Of a DNA stretch of 64,000 nt, positions 1 through 8,616 are shown piece after piece. The DNA is from Roseomonas populi (lineage in GTDB: Bacteria; Pseudomonadota; Alphaproteobacteria; Acetobacterales; Acetobacteraceae), in assembly GCF_024594815.1 (NCBI RefSeq), contig NZ_JANJOU010000006.1, positions 1 to 64,000 on the forward strand. Direction: 5' to 3'. The notes below the pieces were generated by a model. That model did not search any database, had not been told where the DNA came from, and saw only the letters and a list, made by a program, of their open reading frames with translations. Both the position numbers and the translations under genes were made by a program. Position 1 is the first letter of the stretch, and the number at the start of each line of letters is the position of its first letter.

Positions 1-71
1 TGTTTTTTTTTGTTCTACGTCGCTTTTTGGGTGCGCGGGGGGGGGGCTGTGGGGCCGCCGCCGCCTGATCA

Positions 72-106
72 GGGCCGGGCCGCCGAAGGGTGGGCCCGGC
101 CCTTTT
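72..106 (+). terminator. Rho-independent terminator of an upstream gene
   Basis: A GC-rich 10-bp stem (GGGCCGGGCC paired with GGCCCGGCCC) with a loop of about 11 bases is followed at once by TTTT. It lies before the first gene of the window, so it probably ends a plus-strand transcript that starts outside. The first 60 bases hold T and G runs and no gene. Confidence 0.7.
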
Positions 107-157
107 CATGTCCGGGGCGCTGGCGCAGAACATCTCTCCCGACCCGAAGGAGACGGG

Positions 158-841
158 ATGCGGATCCTGCTCATCGAGGACGACGTCGCGGCGGCCGACT
201 ACGTCGCCAAGGGCCTGACCGAGGACGGCCAGGTCGTGGACGTCGCGCATAACGGCAAGGACGGGCTCTTCCTCGCGCTGAACGAGCCCTACGACGTGAT
301 CGTGACGGACCGGATGCTGCCGGGTCCGGACGGCCTCTCCATCCTGCGCGCCCTCCGCGCCTCCGCCATCAACACCCCCGTCCTCGTCCTCACCGCCCTG
401 GCCGAGGTGGACCGGCGCGTCGAGGGATTGGAGGCGGGCGCCGACGACTACCTCGCCAAGCCATTCGCCTTCTCCGAGCTGCGCGCCCGCATCCGCGCCC
501 TCGCCCGCCGCCCCGCAGCCCAGGCGGAGCTGCAGGAGCTGGTGGTGGGCGACCTGCGGATGGACCTGCTGCGCCGCCGCGTGACGCGCGCCGGGCGCCC
601 GGTGGAGCTGCTGCCGACAGAATTCCGCCTCCTCGAGTACATGATGCGCCACCCCGGCGAGGTGCTGACCCGCACGATGCTGCTGGAGAGGGTCTGGGAC
701 TTCGCCTTCGACCCCACGACGAACGTGGTGGACGTCCATGTCAGCCGCCTGCGCCGCAAGCTGGAGGCAGGGGGCGAGACACCGATGATCCGCACGGTGC
801 GCGGTGCCGGCTATACCCTGGCGGGGCCCCTTCCAGGGTGA
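158..841 (+). CDS. OmpR/PhoB-family response regulator
   Basis: This 227-residue two-domain regulator should bind DNA when phosphorylated by the kinase encoded just downstream. The receiver domain covers about residues 1-115, with the acidic pair D8/D9, phospho-acceptor D51 (TDRMLPGPDG) and conserved K101 (YLAKPF). The C-terminal winged-helix domain (about 125-222) ends in the usual VRGAGYTL segment. A purine-rich ribosome site (GAAGGAGA) sits before the ATG. It is the first gene of a pair with the histidine kinase and lies upstream of a degP-type protease, so an envelope-stress or metal role is plausible. That link is inferred from position only. The subfamily (QseB, CusR or other) cannot be told from the sequence alone. 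Confidence 0.93.
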   Translation: MRILLIEDDVAAADYVAKGLTEDGQVVDVAHNGKDGLFLALNEPYDVIVTDRMLPGPDGLSILRALRASAINTPVLVLTALAEVDRRVEGLEAGADDYLAKPFAFSELRARIRALARRPAAQAELQELVVGDLRMDLLRRRVTRAGRPVELLPTEFRLLEYMMRHPGEVLTRTMLLERVWDFAFDPTTNVVDVHVSRLRRKLEAGGETPMIRTVRGAGYTLAGPLPG

Positions 842-863
842 CGCCTCTCCGGGGAATGGGCAC

Positions 864-2201
864 TTGATCCGCCTCCGCAGCTTCGCGCCGCGCATGGCGC
901 TGGCCGTCGCGGTGGTGGTGCTGGTGGCCTGCTTCCTCGGCGCCGGCTGGGGCTGGCTGCGCGCGCAGGACGCCCTGCGGCAGCAGCTGGATCTCGTGCT
1001 GGCGGCGGAGGCCGAAGGGCTGCTGCGCGACTACGAGAGCTACGGCCTGCGCGGCCTCTCCGAGGCGGCGGAGGTCTACACCCGGCGCCGCGGCCCCTTG
1101 CTGGTGTTGCTCCAGGGCCCGGATGGGCGGACCTTAGCCGGGGCCCTGCCCGGGACGCCGCCCGTGCTGCGCGGCTTCGCCACCCTGCAGGCGCAGGGCA
1201 GCGCGCCGCCGCTCCGGGCACTGGGCGCGGTGCTGCCGGGGGGCGTGAACCTCGTCGTGGCGACCGATCTCTCCTCCGTGGACCGCGCCGCCCTCGCCCT
1301 GGCCTGGACGCCGCCCGTGGCGGGCGGCATCGCGGCGCTGGTGGCGCTCGGTCTGGGCTTCCTGCTGGCGGGCCGGCTGGAACGGCGGCTGGCTGCGATG
1401 AGCGGCGCCGCAAGGGCGGTGATGGCCGGCGACCTGGCGCGGCGCCTTCCGGAGAGCGGCACCGGCGACGAGTTCGACCGCCTGGCCGCGACGATCAACG
1501 AGATGCTGTCGCGGATCGAGGCCCTGGTGGCCGAGGTGCGGCAGGTAACGGACGACGTGGCGCACGACCTGCGCTCGCCCCTCTCCCACCTCCGGCAGCG
1601 GCTGGAGGCGGCGCTGGCCCGGGCGCGCGACCCGTCAGCCGATTCCGCCGTGCTGGAGGGCGCGGTCGAGGAGCTGGACGGCATCCTCTCCACCTTCGCC
1701 GCGCTGCTGCGGATCGCGAGGGCCGAGGCGGGAGCCGGGCGGGAGGGCTTCGCGCGGCTGGACCTTTCCGCCCTGGTCGCGGGCGTCGCCGAGGCCTATG
1801 CGCCCGTCGCCGAGGAGGCGGGGCGGCAGCTTGCCACCGATATACCGCCGGGGATTACCGCCACGGGCAGCGCACCGCTGCTGCGCCAGGCGCTGGCGAA
1901 CCTGCTGGACAACGCCCTGGCCCACGGCGCCGGCACCGTCCGCGTCGCGCTGCGGACGGGGCCGCTGCTCGAGGTCTCGGACGAGGGGCCCGGCATTCCC
2001 GCGGCGGAGCGGGACATGGCCGTGCGGCGCTTCTACCGGCTGGACCGGAGCCGGACGACGCCCGGCACGGGGCTGGGGCTCTCCCTCGTCGCCGCGGTTG
2101 CGCGGCTGCACGATGGGGAGTTGCTGCTGCGGGATGCCCGGCCGGGGCCGATGCCAGGCCTCTCGGCCGTGCTCACCCTGCCGCCCGGCCCGGATGCCTG
2201 A
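864..2201 (+). CDS. Sensor histidine kinase, partner of the preceding regulator
   Basis: This is an inner-membrane kinase of about 445 residues. TM1 is near residues 11-31, a periplasmic loop of about 115 residues follows, and TM2 is near 150-170. After that come a HAMP segment, the phospho-accepting H234 in DVAHDLRSPL, an N box (LANLLDNALAHG), DEGPGIP and the G2 box GTGLGLSL. I prefer the TTG start at 864, 22 bases after the regulator stop, because it leaves a short basic N-terminus (IRLRSFAPR) before TM1. An in-frame ATG at 804 would add 20 residues and overlap the regulator by 38 bases. The Asp-for-Glu change in the H box (HDLRSP rather than HELRTP) is common in CusS/QseC-type kinases. The sensed signal is unknown. 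Confidence 0.9.
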   Translation: MIRLRSFAPRMALAVAVVVLVACFLGAGWGWLRAQDALRQQLDLVLAAEAEGLLRDYESYGLRGLSEAAEVYTRRRGPLLVLLQGPDGRTLAGALPGTPPVLRGFATLQAQGSAPPLRALGAVLPGGVNLVVATDLSSVDRAALALAWTPPVAGGIAALVALGLGFLLAGRLERRLAAMSGAARAVMAGDLARRLPESGTGDEFDRLAATINEMLSRIEALVAEVRQVTDDVAHDLRSPLSHLRQRLEAALARARDPSADSAVLEGAVEELDGILSTFAALLRIARAEAGAGREGFARLDLSALVAGVAEAYAPVAEEAGRQLATDIPPGITATGSAPLLRQALANLLDNALAHGAGTVRVALRTGPLLEVSDEGPGIPAAERDMAVRRFYRLDRSRTTPGTGLGLSLVAAVARLHDGELLLRDARPGPMPGLSAVLTLPPGPDA

Positions 2202-2211
2202 CCGCCGATCC

Positions 2212-2225
2212 TGAAAATTCTTTCA
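2212..2225. promoter_or_regulatory. Small palindrome upstream of degP
   Basis: TGAAA-ATTC-TTTCA is a perfect inverted repeat with 5-bp arms in an AT-rich patch 11 bases after the kinase stop and about 90 bases before the protease start. It could be an operator or part of a promoter. No match to a known box is claimed. Confidence 0.3.
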
Positions 2226-2311
2226 TGATCTTGTCGCGGCCTCTCCACCGGGGGGGATGGATGGTGGCGTCATCCGGCGGGGTCTTCCGCCGCAGCGACA
2301 GGACGCACCCG

Positions 2312-3820
2312 ATGACCACTCCCTCGAACCGCCGCCGCGGGGCCGCACTGGGCGCCATGCTGCTGGCCGGCACCGCGCTAACCGGCGCCGCCGGCTGGCT
2401 CGCTATCCCGGCCTTCGCCGAGGGCCCGCAGCAATCCGCCCCCGCCGTGGCCGCGCCTTCCGTCCCGCTGCCGGGCTTCGGCGACCTCGTCGCCCGGGTT
2501 CGGCCCGCCGTGGTGACGATCACCGCGACCGAGCGCGCCAGGGCCGAGAACGTCAACTCGCCCTTCCCCGAGGGATCGCAGCAGGACCAGATGTTCCGCC
2601 GCTACTTCGGAGGCGAGGAGGGCGGCAAGCCGCAGGCACAGGCCCGGCAGGCGCTCGGCTCCGGCTTCATCGTGGACGCGGAAGGCCATGTCGTCACCAA
2701 CAACCACGTCGTGGATGGCGCGACTCAGGTGAAGGTGACGCTGGACGACGGGCGGGAGCTGTCGGCCAAGATCGTCGGGCGCGACCCGCGCACGGACCTG
2801 GCCCTGCTGAAGGTGGATGCGGGCGGCAACCTGCCCTTCCTGAACCTCGGCAACTCCGACGCGGCACGGGTCGGCGACTGGGTGGTGGCCGTGGGCAACC
2901 CCTTCGGCCTGGGCGGCACCGTCACGGCCGGCATCCTCTCGGCGCGCGGGCGCGACATCCACAGCGGCCCCTATGACGACTTCCTGCAGGTGGACGCGCC
3001 GATCAACCGCGGCAACTCCGGCGGCCCGCTCTTCGCGCAGGACGGCTCCGTGATCGGGGTGAACACGGCCATCTACAGCCCCTCCGGCGGCTCCATCGGC
3101 ATCGGCTTCGCCATTCCCTCCAACCTCGTCTCCACCGTGGTGGCGCAGCTGAAGGCGAACGGGCACGTCGAGCGCGGCTTCCTCGGCGCCTCCACCCAGC
3201 CGGTGGACGCCACCATGGCCCGGGCGCTGCGCCTGCCGAAGGCCGAGGGCGCGCTGGTGGCCGGGGTGGAGGAGAACAGCCCCGCCTCCCGCGCCGGGCT
3301 GAAGCCGGGCGACGTGGTGACGGCGCTGGGCGACACGCCCGTCCGCAGCCCGCGCGACCTGGCCCGCGCCGTGGGCGCCCTGCACGAAGGCGCGCAGACC
3401 AGCCTCACCGCCCGCCGCGACGGGCGCGAGACCCGGCTGGACGTGCGGCTGGCCGCGCTGCGCGACGGCGCGGAGCAGGCGCGCGGCGGGCAGGAGGCGC
3501 AGCAGGGCCGCGGCCGGATCGGCATCGGCCTGGCGAGCCTTCAAGAGGCCGAGAGGGCCGGGCTGGAGGTGCCGCGCGGCACGGAGGGCGCGGTGATCGC
3601 CAGCGTGCGGCCGGACAGCCCGGCGGCCGAAGCGGGGCTGAAGCCAGGCGACGTCATCACCGCGGTGGGCGGCAAGGCGGTGAAGGATCCGGACGCGGCG
3701 GTCTCGGCCATCCGCGAGGCGCTTTCCGCCAATGACGGTGCCGTGGCCCTGCAGCTGCTGCGCGACGGGCAGCGCGCCTTCGTGGCGGTGGAGGCGCCCT
3801 CCGGCTCCCGCCAGGGCTGA
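2312..3820 (+). CDS. degP: Periplasmic serine protease, DegP/HtrA (Do) family
   Basis: A periplasmic protease/chaperone of 502 residues that degrades misfolded envelope proteins. The N-terminus has a signal peptide (basic NRRRG, then a hydrophobic stretch to about residue 36). The trypsin-like domain carries the triad H132 (TNNHVVDG), D162 (RTDLALLKV) and S236 (GNSGGP). Two PDZ domains follow at about 275-370 and 395-495, each with the ...AGLKPGDV... motif. The ATG at 2312 is chosen because it begins the signal peptide and follows an AGGACG ribosome site; an in-frame ATG at 2225 would place 29 odd residues before it. It follows a two-component pair in the same direction, as in several proteobacterial degP loci, so that pair may control it (inference). 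Confidence 0.93.
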   Translation: MTTPSNRRRGAALGAMLLAGTALTGAAGWLAIPAFAEGPQQSAPAVAAPSVPLPGFGDLVARVRPAVVTITATERARAENVNSPFPEGSQQDQMFRRYFGGEEGGKPQAQARQALGSGFIVDAEGHVVTNNHVVDGATQVKVTLDDGRELSAKIVGRDPRTDLALLKVDAGGNLPFLNLGNSDAARVGDWVVAVGNPFGLGGTVTAGILSARGRDIHSGPYDDFLQVDAPINRGNSGGPLFAQDGSVIGVNTAIYSPSGGSIGIGFAIPSNLVSTVVAQLKANGHVERGFLGASTQPVDATMARALRLPKAEGALVAGVEENSPASRAGLKPGDVVTALGDTPVRSPRDLARAVGALHEGAQTSLTARRDGRETRLDVRLAALRDGAEQARGGQEAQQGRGRIGIGLASLQEAERAGLEVPRGTEGAVIASVRPDSPAAEAGLKPGDVITAVGGKAVKDPDAAVSAIREALSANDGAVALQLLRDGQRAFVAVEAPSGSRQG

Positions 3821-3837
3821 TCGTTACCGGCAGGAAC

Positions 3838-3867
3838 GGGGCCGCATCCCGCGCGGGGTGCGGCCCC
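3838..3867. terminator. Hairpin between convergent genes
   Basis: A 9-bp perfect stem (GGGGCCGCA with TGCGGCCCC) and 12-base loop lie 17 bases after the protease stop and 9 bases before the lipoprotein stop on the other strand. It probably ends both transcripts. There is no T run. Confidence 0.5.
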
Positions 3868-3875
3868 CGCCCTGT

Positions 3876-4295
3876 TCAGCGGGCGGCCATGGTCCTGAAG
3901 ACGTAGTCGCAGCGGCCGTTGTTCGCGCCGTCCAGCGCCAGCTCCGGCCCGCCGGGCGGGCTGTCCACGGTGCGGCGCAGCACGCTCTCCCGAGTCGCGG
4001 CGAAGCCCGGCGAATTGACGACCACGCGGAAGCGGTCCTGCCCGGCCGGTTCCAGCACCGTATTGAGAAGGGGCGCGCAGACCGCCTCCGCGCCCCGTGT
4101 CAGTTCCACCTGCATGGGGTGCGGCACGGGCGCGACGCCCGGCAGGGAGACGAAGAGAACCCTCGGCGGCAGCGTGGGCGCACGCAAGGGAATCTCGGCC
4201 ATCGGCGCCGGCGGCGGGTTCGTGCCCCCGCAGGCAGCGAGCGCCGTGGCGGCCAGGCCCAGAGCCAGCAACGGGCGCATCAGCATTCGGCGCAT
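3876..4295 (-). CDS. Small predicted lipoprotein of unknown function
   Basis: A 139-residue protein with a type II signal peptide: basic MRRMLMR start, hydrophobic core and lipobox LAAC with C22 as the lipidation site. The mature part is Pro-rich at first (NPPPAPMAEIPLRAPTLPP), followed by about 90 residues with two cysteines and a VVVNSPG stretch, matching no family I recognise. A strong ribosome site (GAGAGGGGA) precedes the ATG. It is transcribed toward degP and away from the second regulator gene, whose stop lies 83 bases upstream. Two in-frame downstream ATGs make the exact start slightly uncertain. Confidence 0.75.
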   Translation of the reverse strand: MRRMLMRPLLALGLAATALAACGGTNPPPAPMAEIPLRAPTLPPRVLFVSLPGVAPVPHPMQVELTRGAEAVCAPLLNTVLEPAGQDRFRVVVNSPGFAATRESVLRRTVDSPPGGPELALDGANNGRCDYVFRTMAAR

Positions 4296-4378
4296 CGGTC
4301 CCCTCTCATCTCTCCGGGCCGGCAACGCGGGGCGGCGCCCCTGGGCTGCAGCCCGGCGAATCCAGGGCGGACTATAAT

Positions 4379-5089
4379 TCATTTCCCGCCGGGCGCAGCG
4401 GGCGTTCCGGCGGCAGGACCGGGCGCGGCCTCCAGCCGGTAGCCGAGGCCGCGCACGGTCTGGATCACCACCCCCGCCCCCGCAGCGCCGAGGCGCGCGC
4501 GCAGGCGGTGGACATAGACCTCCACCGCGTTTGGCTGCACCGCGCCGTCCGGGCCGGCCAGGCGGCTCTCCAGCGTCTCCTTGGAGACCGGGCGGGGCGC
4601 GGCCCGCAGCAGCACCTCCAGCAGGGTGCGCTCGCGCGGCGGCGGGTCGAAGGGCTGGCCGGCGACCGTCAGCGCGCGGGAAAGCGGGTCGAGCGAGACG
4701 GCGCCGAGCACGGTCGGGGCGACGCCGCGCCCGCCGCGGCGGCGGGCAGCGTTCAGCCGTGCCACCAGCTCCCCCAGCGCCACGGGCTTCACCATGTAGT
4801 CGTCCGCGCCGAGGTCGAGCCCCTCCACCACCTCGGCCACCTCGCCCCGGGCCGTCATCATCAGCACGGGCGGCGCGCCGGGCCGGTGGCGCAGGCGGCG
4901 CAGCAGATCGAGGCCGTCGCCGTCCGGCAGGCCGCGGTCGAGCACCACGACATCGTAGTCGCCGGTGGCCAGCGCGGCCTCCGCATCCTCGATGGAGCCG
5001 CCCGTATCGGCCTGCCAGCCCGCGCGGCGCAGGCCCTCCGCCAGCAGCGCCGCAAGCCGGGCATTGTCCTCCACCAGAAGAACGCGCAT
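4379..5089 (-). CDS. Response regulator, OmpR family
   Basis: A 236-residue regulator with receiver domain (D8, phospho-acceptor D51 in VLDRGLPDGDG, K101 in YMVKPV) and a C-terminal winged helix ending VRGLGYRLE. A Gly/Ala/Pro-rich tail (GPAAGTPAAPGGK) is added after it. The ATG at 5089 is the canonical start (MRVLLVEDN); the open frame runs 77 codons further upstream but without domain content. It is divergent from a histidine kinase 252 bases away, an uncommon layout for partners that are usually in one operon. It is the regulator nearest the RND efflux genes and a good candidate for controlling them (inference). Confidence 0.9.
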   Translation of the reverse strand: MRVLLVEDNARLAALLAEGLRRAGWQADTGGSIEDAEAALATGDYDVVVLDRGLPDGDGLDLLRRLRHRPGAPPVLMMTARGEVAEVVEGLDLGADDYMVKPVALGELVARLNAARRRGGRGVAPTVLGAVSLDPLSRALTVAGQPFDPPPRERTLLEVLLRAAPRPVSKETLESRLAGPDGAVQPNAVEVYVHRLRARLGAAGAGVVIQTVRGLGYRLEAAPGPAAGTPAAPGGK

Positions 5090-5341
5090 CCATGGTCCCT
5101 TCACGTCGGGCGCGGAGATTGCGTCGGGCGAGAGGGCCCTGCCAAGCCGCAGCGCCCGGAAATGCCGCTTCTCCGAGCGGAAGTCTTCCACGGAGGACGG
5201 CGCGATGAGGATCACCAGGTCGCCCATGCCGCTTGCCCGCCGCCCTCCCGCCCCTACCCTTCCTGCCCCCACCCGGATCGGCGCCGCCGGCCCGCCCCTG
5301 CCCGCCCCCTTCGCGGGCACGGCAGGCTGATCACTTCAGCG

Positions 5342-6784
5342 ATGGTCCGGCGCACCCACCTTCCCCTGGCGGAGCCCCCCGCCGCGCCGCCGAAGCGGCC
5401 GCACAGCCTCGTCGCGCGCCTGGCCGCCGCCTATGCGGTGATCGGGCTCGGCGCGCTGATTGTCGGCGGGCTCATCCTCCACCAGACCCTCAGCTACGTC
5501 GTCTGGCTGGAGCACCAGCGCGGCATCCTGGCCGCCGGCGCGGAGGTGACGAGCCGCATCGCCAGGGAAGGCCTGGACGGCCTCAACCGCCCTCTCGGCG
5601 GCGAATCCGGGCGGCGCTTCGACGCGGCCAGCGGCTCCATGCTCTTCGCCGTGGCCGATGCGGAAGGCCGTCGCGTCGCGGCCTCGCCCGGCGTGCAGGC
5701 CCAGCTGCCGCGCGTGGCGGAGGACGGGCGCATCCCCGACACCTTCCAGCAGGGGCAGGACGGCACCCGGCTCTGGGGCGTGACGCGCTGGATCACCATG
5801 CCCGATGGCCGGCGCGTGGCCGTGCAGATCGCCCAGGACATGGAACGCTCCTACATCGTGCTGGACGACGTGCCGGCGGCGGCGCTCGGCCCGGTGCTGG
5901 CCGTGCTGACCCTGGGCGGCCTGCTCCTCTTCGCCGCCAATGTCGGCCTGCTCATCCTCCTCTCCGCCCCGCTGCGCCGCGCGGCGCGGGAGGCGGAGCG
6001 GATCGGGCATGGTGGCCCGCCCCGGCTGGAGGAGGGCGAGATCCCCCGGGAGCTGCTGCCCCTGATCCAGGCCGTGAATGGCGCCCTGGACCGCCTGGAC
6101 GACGCGCTGGCCTGGCAGCGGGGCTTCTCCGCCGAGGTGGCGCACGAGTTGCGCACCCCCCTCGCCATCATCCAGGCCGAGCTGGACCTGTTGGATGCGG
6201 GCGACGTCACGGACAGGCTGCGGCGCGACGTGCAGGAACTGGCGGAGCTCGTCTCCGACCTTCTGGAAGCGGCCGAGGCGGCGCGCGACATGCCCGTGGC
6301 CGAGGGCGCCTTCGATCTCGCCGAGCTGGTGGCCCATGTGGGCCATCGCTTCACGCCGATTGCTGCGAGGGAGGGCCGGACCCTGGAAGCCCCTCCCGCC
6401 AACGCCCCGGTCTGGGTGCGGGGCGAGCGGGAATCGATCGGGCGGGCGTTGCGGAACCTCGTGGAGAACGCGATCGCCCACTCCCCGCCCGGCGGCACCG
6501 TCACACTGCGCCTGGGCCCCCCGCACGAGATGATGGCCGTCGTGGAGGTGGCCGACCAGGGCAAGGGTGTGCCGGAGTCCGAGCGGAAGAGCGTCTTCCG
6601 ACGGCACTGGCGCGCCGGCGACGTGCGGCGCCGCGGCCTTGGCCTGGGGCTCTCCATCGTGGAGCGGATCGTGAGCGCGCATGGTGGCACGGCAGAGGTG
6701 GGCGACGCCCCCGGCGGCGGGGCACTCTTCTCCCTGCACCTCCCCATGGCGCCGGCACCGGCGCCGGTCACCGCTGGGGGCTGA
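5342..6784 (+). CDS. Sensor histidine kinase, divergent from its probable regulator
   Basis: A 480-residue membrane kinase. TM1 is near residues 27-48, a periplasmic domain of about 130 residues follows, and TM2 is near 178-208. The dimerisation H box AEVAHELRTPL contains H268, followed by the N box (LRNLVENAIAHSP), DQGKGVP and RRRGLGLGLSIV. The ATP-binding C-terminus ends about 30 residues after G2. The ATG at 5342 starts a short basic and Pro-rich cytoplasmic tail before TM1. The 252-base gap to the divergent regulator gene should hold both promoters; I see no clear box in it. By position it forms a CusRS-like pair with the regulator and neighbours the efflux genes. Confidence 0.9.
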   Translation: MVRRTHLPLAEPPAAPPKRPHSLVARLAAAYAVIGLGALIVGGLILHQTLSYVVWLEHQRGILAAGAEVTSRIAREGLDGLNRPLGGESGRRFDAASGSMLFAVADAEGRRVAASPGVQAQLPRVAEDGRIPDTFQQGQDGTRLWGVTRWITMPDGRRVAVQIAQDMERSYIVLDDVPAAALGPVLAVLTLGGLLLFAANVGLLILLSAPLRRAAREAERIGHGGPPRLEEGEIPRELLPLIQAVNGALDRLDDALAWQRGFSAEVAHELRTPLAIIQAELDLLDAGDVTDRLRRDVQELAELVSDLLEAAEAARDMPVAEGAFDLAELVAHVGHRFTPIAAREGRTLEAPPANAPVWVRGERESIGRALRNLVENAIAHSPPGGTVTLRLGPPHEMMAVVEVADQGKGVPESERKSVFRRHWRAGDVRRRGLGLGLSIVERIVSAHGGTAEVGDAPGGGALFSLHLPMAPAPAPVTAGG

Positions 6785-6950
6785 TCCTGGCGGGGTTCTC
6801 CTTCAACCCCCCGGCCCCCTCTCCATCATCTGCTCCGCGAGTAGGAGGGAGCCCCTCCTGACGGCGTGCCCCGGCTCGTGAGGCCGAGGCGACGGCAAAG
6901 GCAGGATCGGGCCTGATCGTCAGGCACTACGCTTAGAGCCAGCCCAAAGC

Positions 6951-6989
6951 AGGAAGGGGGCTGGACCTGATGGTCCAACCCCCTTCCCT
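6951..6989. terminator. Strong bidirectional terminator hairpin
   Basis: A long near-perfect inverted repeat (AGGAAGGGGG-C-TGGACC against GGTCCA-A-CCCCCTTCC, one mismatch, 3-base loop) lies between the kinase and the convergent efflux adaptor gene. The rest of the 260-base gap holds only a smaller AGGAGGG/CCCTCCT hairpin near 6843-6859. Confidence 0.7.
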
Positions 6990-7044
6990 GCCTGGAATAA
7001 ATCCCGCGGGCCTGCCTGGAGGCAGCTCCCTGGGTCCGGGCGGA

Positions 7045-8346
7045 TCAGTCCTGCGCCGCCCGGTCGATGAACAGGGCGCCGCCGGTCACGATCCGGGCGC
7101 CGGGGTTCAGCCCGTCCGTGATCTGGACCATGCCGTCGGACTGCAGGCCGGTGCGGACGCTCCGCATGACAAAGCGATCGTCGCCCAGCGCCTCCCAGAG
7201 GGAGGTGTTGGCGCCGCGGTAGATCAGGGCACCGGCGGGCACGGCCACCGCGTCCTTCGCGTCGCCCACCGCGATGCGGAAGGAGGCGAACATCTCCGGC
7301 TTCAGCAGGTGCTCGGGGTCGTCCAGCACGGCGCGGACGGTCAGGCGGCGGGTGGTGGGGTCCAGCGAGTTGGCGACGTTCTCGATCCGGGCGCCGAAGG
7401 TCCGGCCGGGCAGAGCGTCCACGGTGACCTGGACCTGCTGGCCCGGGCGCACCATCGGCGCGTCCATCTCCCGCACCCCGGCCACCAGCCACATCTGGGA
7501 CAGGTCGGCGATGGTGTAGATCGGGTCGGAGTTGCCGGCGTTCAGCCACTGGTTCGGGCCGATGCGGCGGAACACCACCGTGCCGGCCAGCGGGGCGGTC
7601 ACGGCCACCACGGCGTTCACGCGGCGGGTCTGCTCGATCTGCACGACCTGCTCCGGGGTGCGGCCGAGCACGCGCAGCTTGTCCCGGGCCGCGGCCAGGG
7701 TCGCTTCGGCCGTGCGCTGGTCGGAAATGGCGTTGGCCAGGTCGGCCCCGGCCTGCTCCACGTCCCGCCGGGCAGCGGCCTTGGCGGCGAAGAGGTCGCG
7801 CTGGCGCGCATCGTTGCGGCGGGCCAGGTCCACCTGGGTGCGGGACTTGCCGGCGGCATCCAGGGCGGAGAGGAGGTCGTTCGCGGCCTGGGTCAGGTCC
7901 GTCGTCTCGATCTCGAACAGCACGTCACCGGCCTGGACCTGCTGGCCGGGCTGGGCCAGGGCACGGACCACGCGGCCCGTATATGGGGAAAAGACGGGGG
8001 TGGACCGCTCCTCGTTGAAGGAGATGCGGCCCTCGGCCACGCGCTCCGGACGGAAGGCGCGGGCGGCCACCGGCTCCACGCGCAGCAGCTTCGCCTCGGT
8101 CGGTGTGATGCGGAAGGACCCGTCGGCCTGGCGGCCGAGATTGGAGGCGGCCTGGGCGGGGGAGATCACGGCCGGCGCCTCATGCCCGCCGAACTCCTTC
8201 CAGGCATAGCCACCCGCGGCGACCACGGCGATGCCGGCCAGCAGCAGGGGCAGCCGGCGCCGGCGGGCCGGCACAGCCGGCTGGGGCTGCGCGGCGGCGC
8301 TCTGGGAGGCAACCTCGGCGATCTGCGGCGGGGTCATCATGTTCAT
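7045..8346 (-). CDS. RND efflux periplasmic adaptor subunit (HlyD/CusB/CzcB type)
   Basis: A 433-residue membrane-fusion protein bridging the inner-membrane pump and the outer-membrane channel. Features in order: a short cytoplasmic N-terminus, a membrane anchor after RRRR (about residues 30-45), a lipoyl/barrel-sandwich half (FSPYTGRVVRALAQPGQQVQAGDVLF), a long alpha hairpin, the second barrel-sandwich half (VTAPLAGTVVFRRI), then beta-barrel and membrane-proximal domains. The ATG at 8346 follows an AGGTGA ribosome site. The gene is divergent from the pump gene, sharing a 270-base promoter region with tandem CTTACAC repeats. No Met- or His-rich metal-binding stretch is visible, so the substrate is uncertain. 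Confidence 0.88.
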   Translation of the reverse strand: MNMMTPPQIAEVASQSAAAQPQPAVPARRRRLPLLLAGIAVVAAGGYAWKEFGGHEAPAVISPAQAASNLGRQADGSFRITPTEAKLLRVEPVAARAFRPERVAEGRISFNEERSTPVFSPYTGRVVRALAQPGQQVQAGDVLFEIETTDLTQAANDLLSALDAAGKSRTQVDLARRNDARQRDLFAAKAAARRDVEQAGADLANAISDQRTAEATLAAARDKLRVLGRTPEQVVQIEQTRRVNAVVAVTAPLAGTVVFRRIGPNQWLNAGNSDPIYTIADLSQMWLVAGVREMDAPMVRPGQQVQVTVDALPGRTFGARIENVANSLDPTTRRLTVRAVLDDPEHLLKPEMFASFRIAVGDAKDAVAVPAGALIYRGANTSLWEALGDDRFVMRSVRTGLQSDGMVQITDGLNPGARIVTGGALFIDRAAQD

Positions 8347-8465
8347 GGCCGTCACCTGTTTCCTGCACCCTGTTAACGCGAGCCGCGCTGAGCGGTCTCC
8401 GGCACCGGCCTGCGGTGCCCATGGCCCCCGCCCCCGGTCCATGGGCAGGGTTATGGGCCGGTCAA

Positions 8466-8483
8466 CTTACACGGCGCTTACAC
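8466..8483. promoter_or_regulatory. Tandem CTTACAC box in the efflux divergent promoter
   Basis: CTTACAC occurs at 8466-8472 and 8477-8483, exactly 11 bp apart (7-bp half sites with a 4-bp spacer). A third copy lies at 8591-8597, just before the pump start. This is the geometry of OmpR/PhoB-family operators. It lies between the divergent adaptor and pump genes. Confidence 0.55.
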
Positions 8484-8616
8484 CCCTGAATTTCCGCTTC
8501 CGATTTGTCTCGGGCCGGGCCAATTGGGGGCCGCGGGCGGGGGGCGCCAGTGGGTTAGCGCCCTGCCCTGCCGAAAGCTACGTCCAGAGACTTACACGCC
8601 CGCGGGAGCCGCGACC

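Noticed and set aside
1-60. T9 and G10 runs at the very start, considered as a mobile-element edge
   Set aside because: No inverted repeat or target duplication is visible; simple runs near a window edge are not evidence of an insertion.
10-252. Frame at the window start (80 codons)
   Set aside because: It overlaps a terminator and the response-regulator start, and its translation is Pro/Arg-rich noise.
5090-5341. N-terminal extension of the response regulator (77 extra codons)
   Set aside because: The receiver starts cleanly at MRVLLVEDN, and the extension has no domain; the space is needed for divergent promoters.
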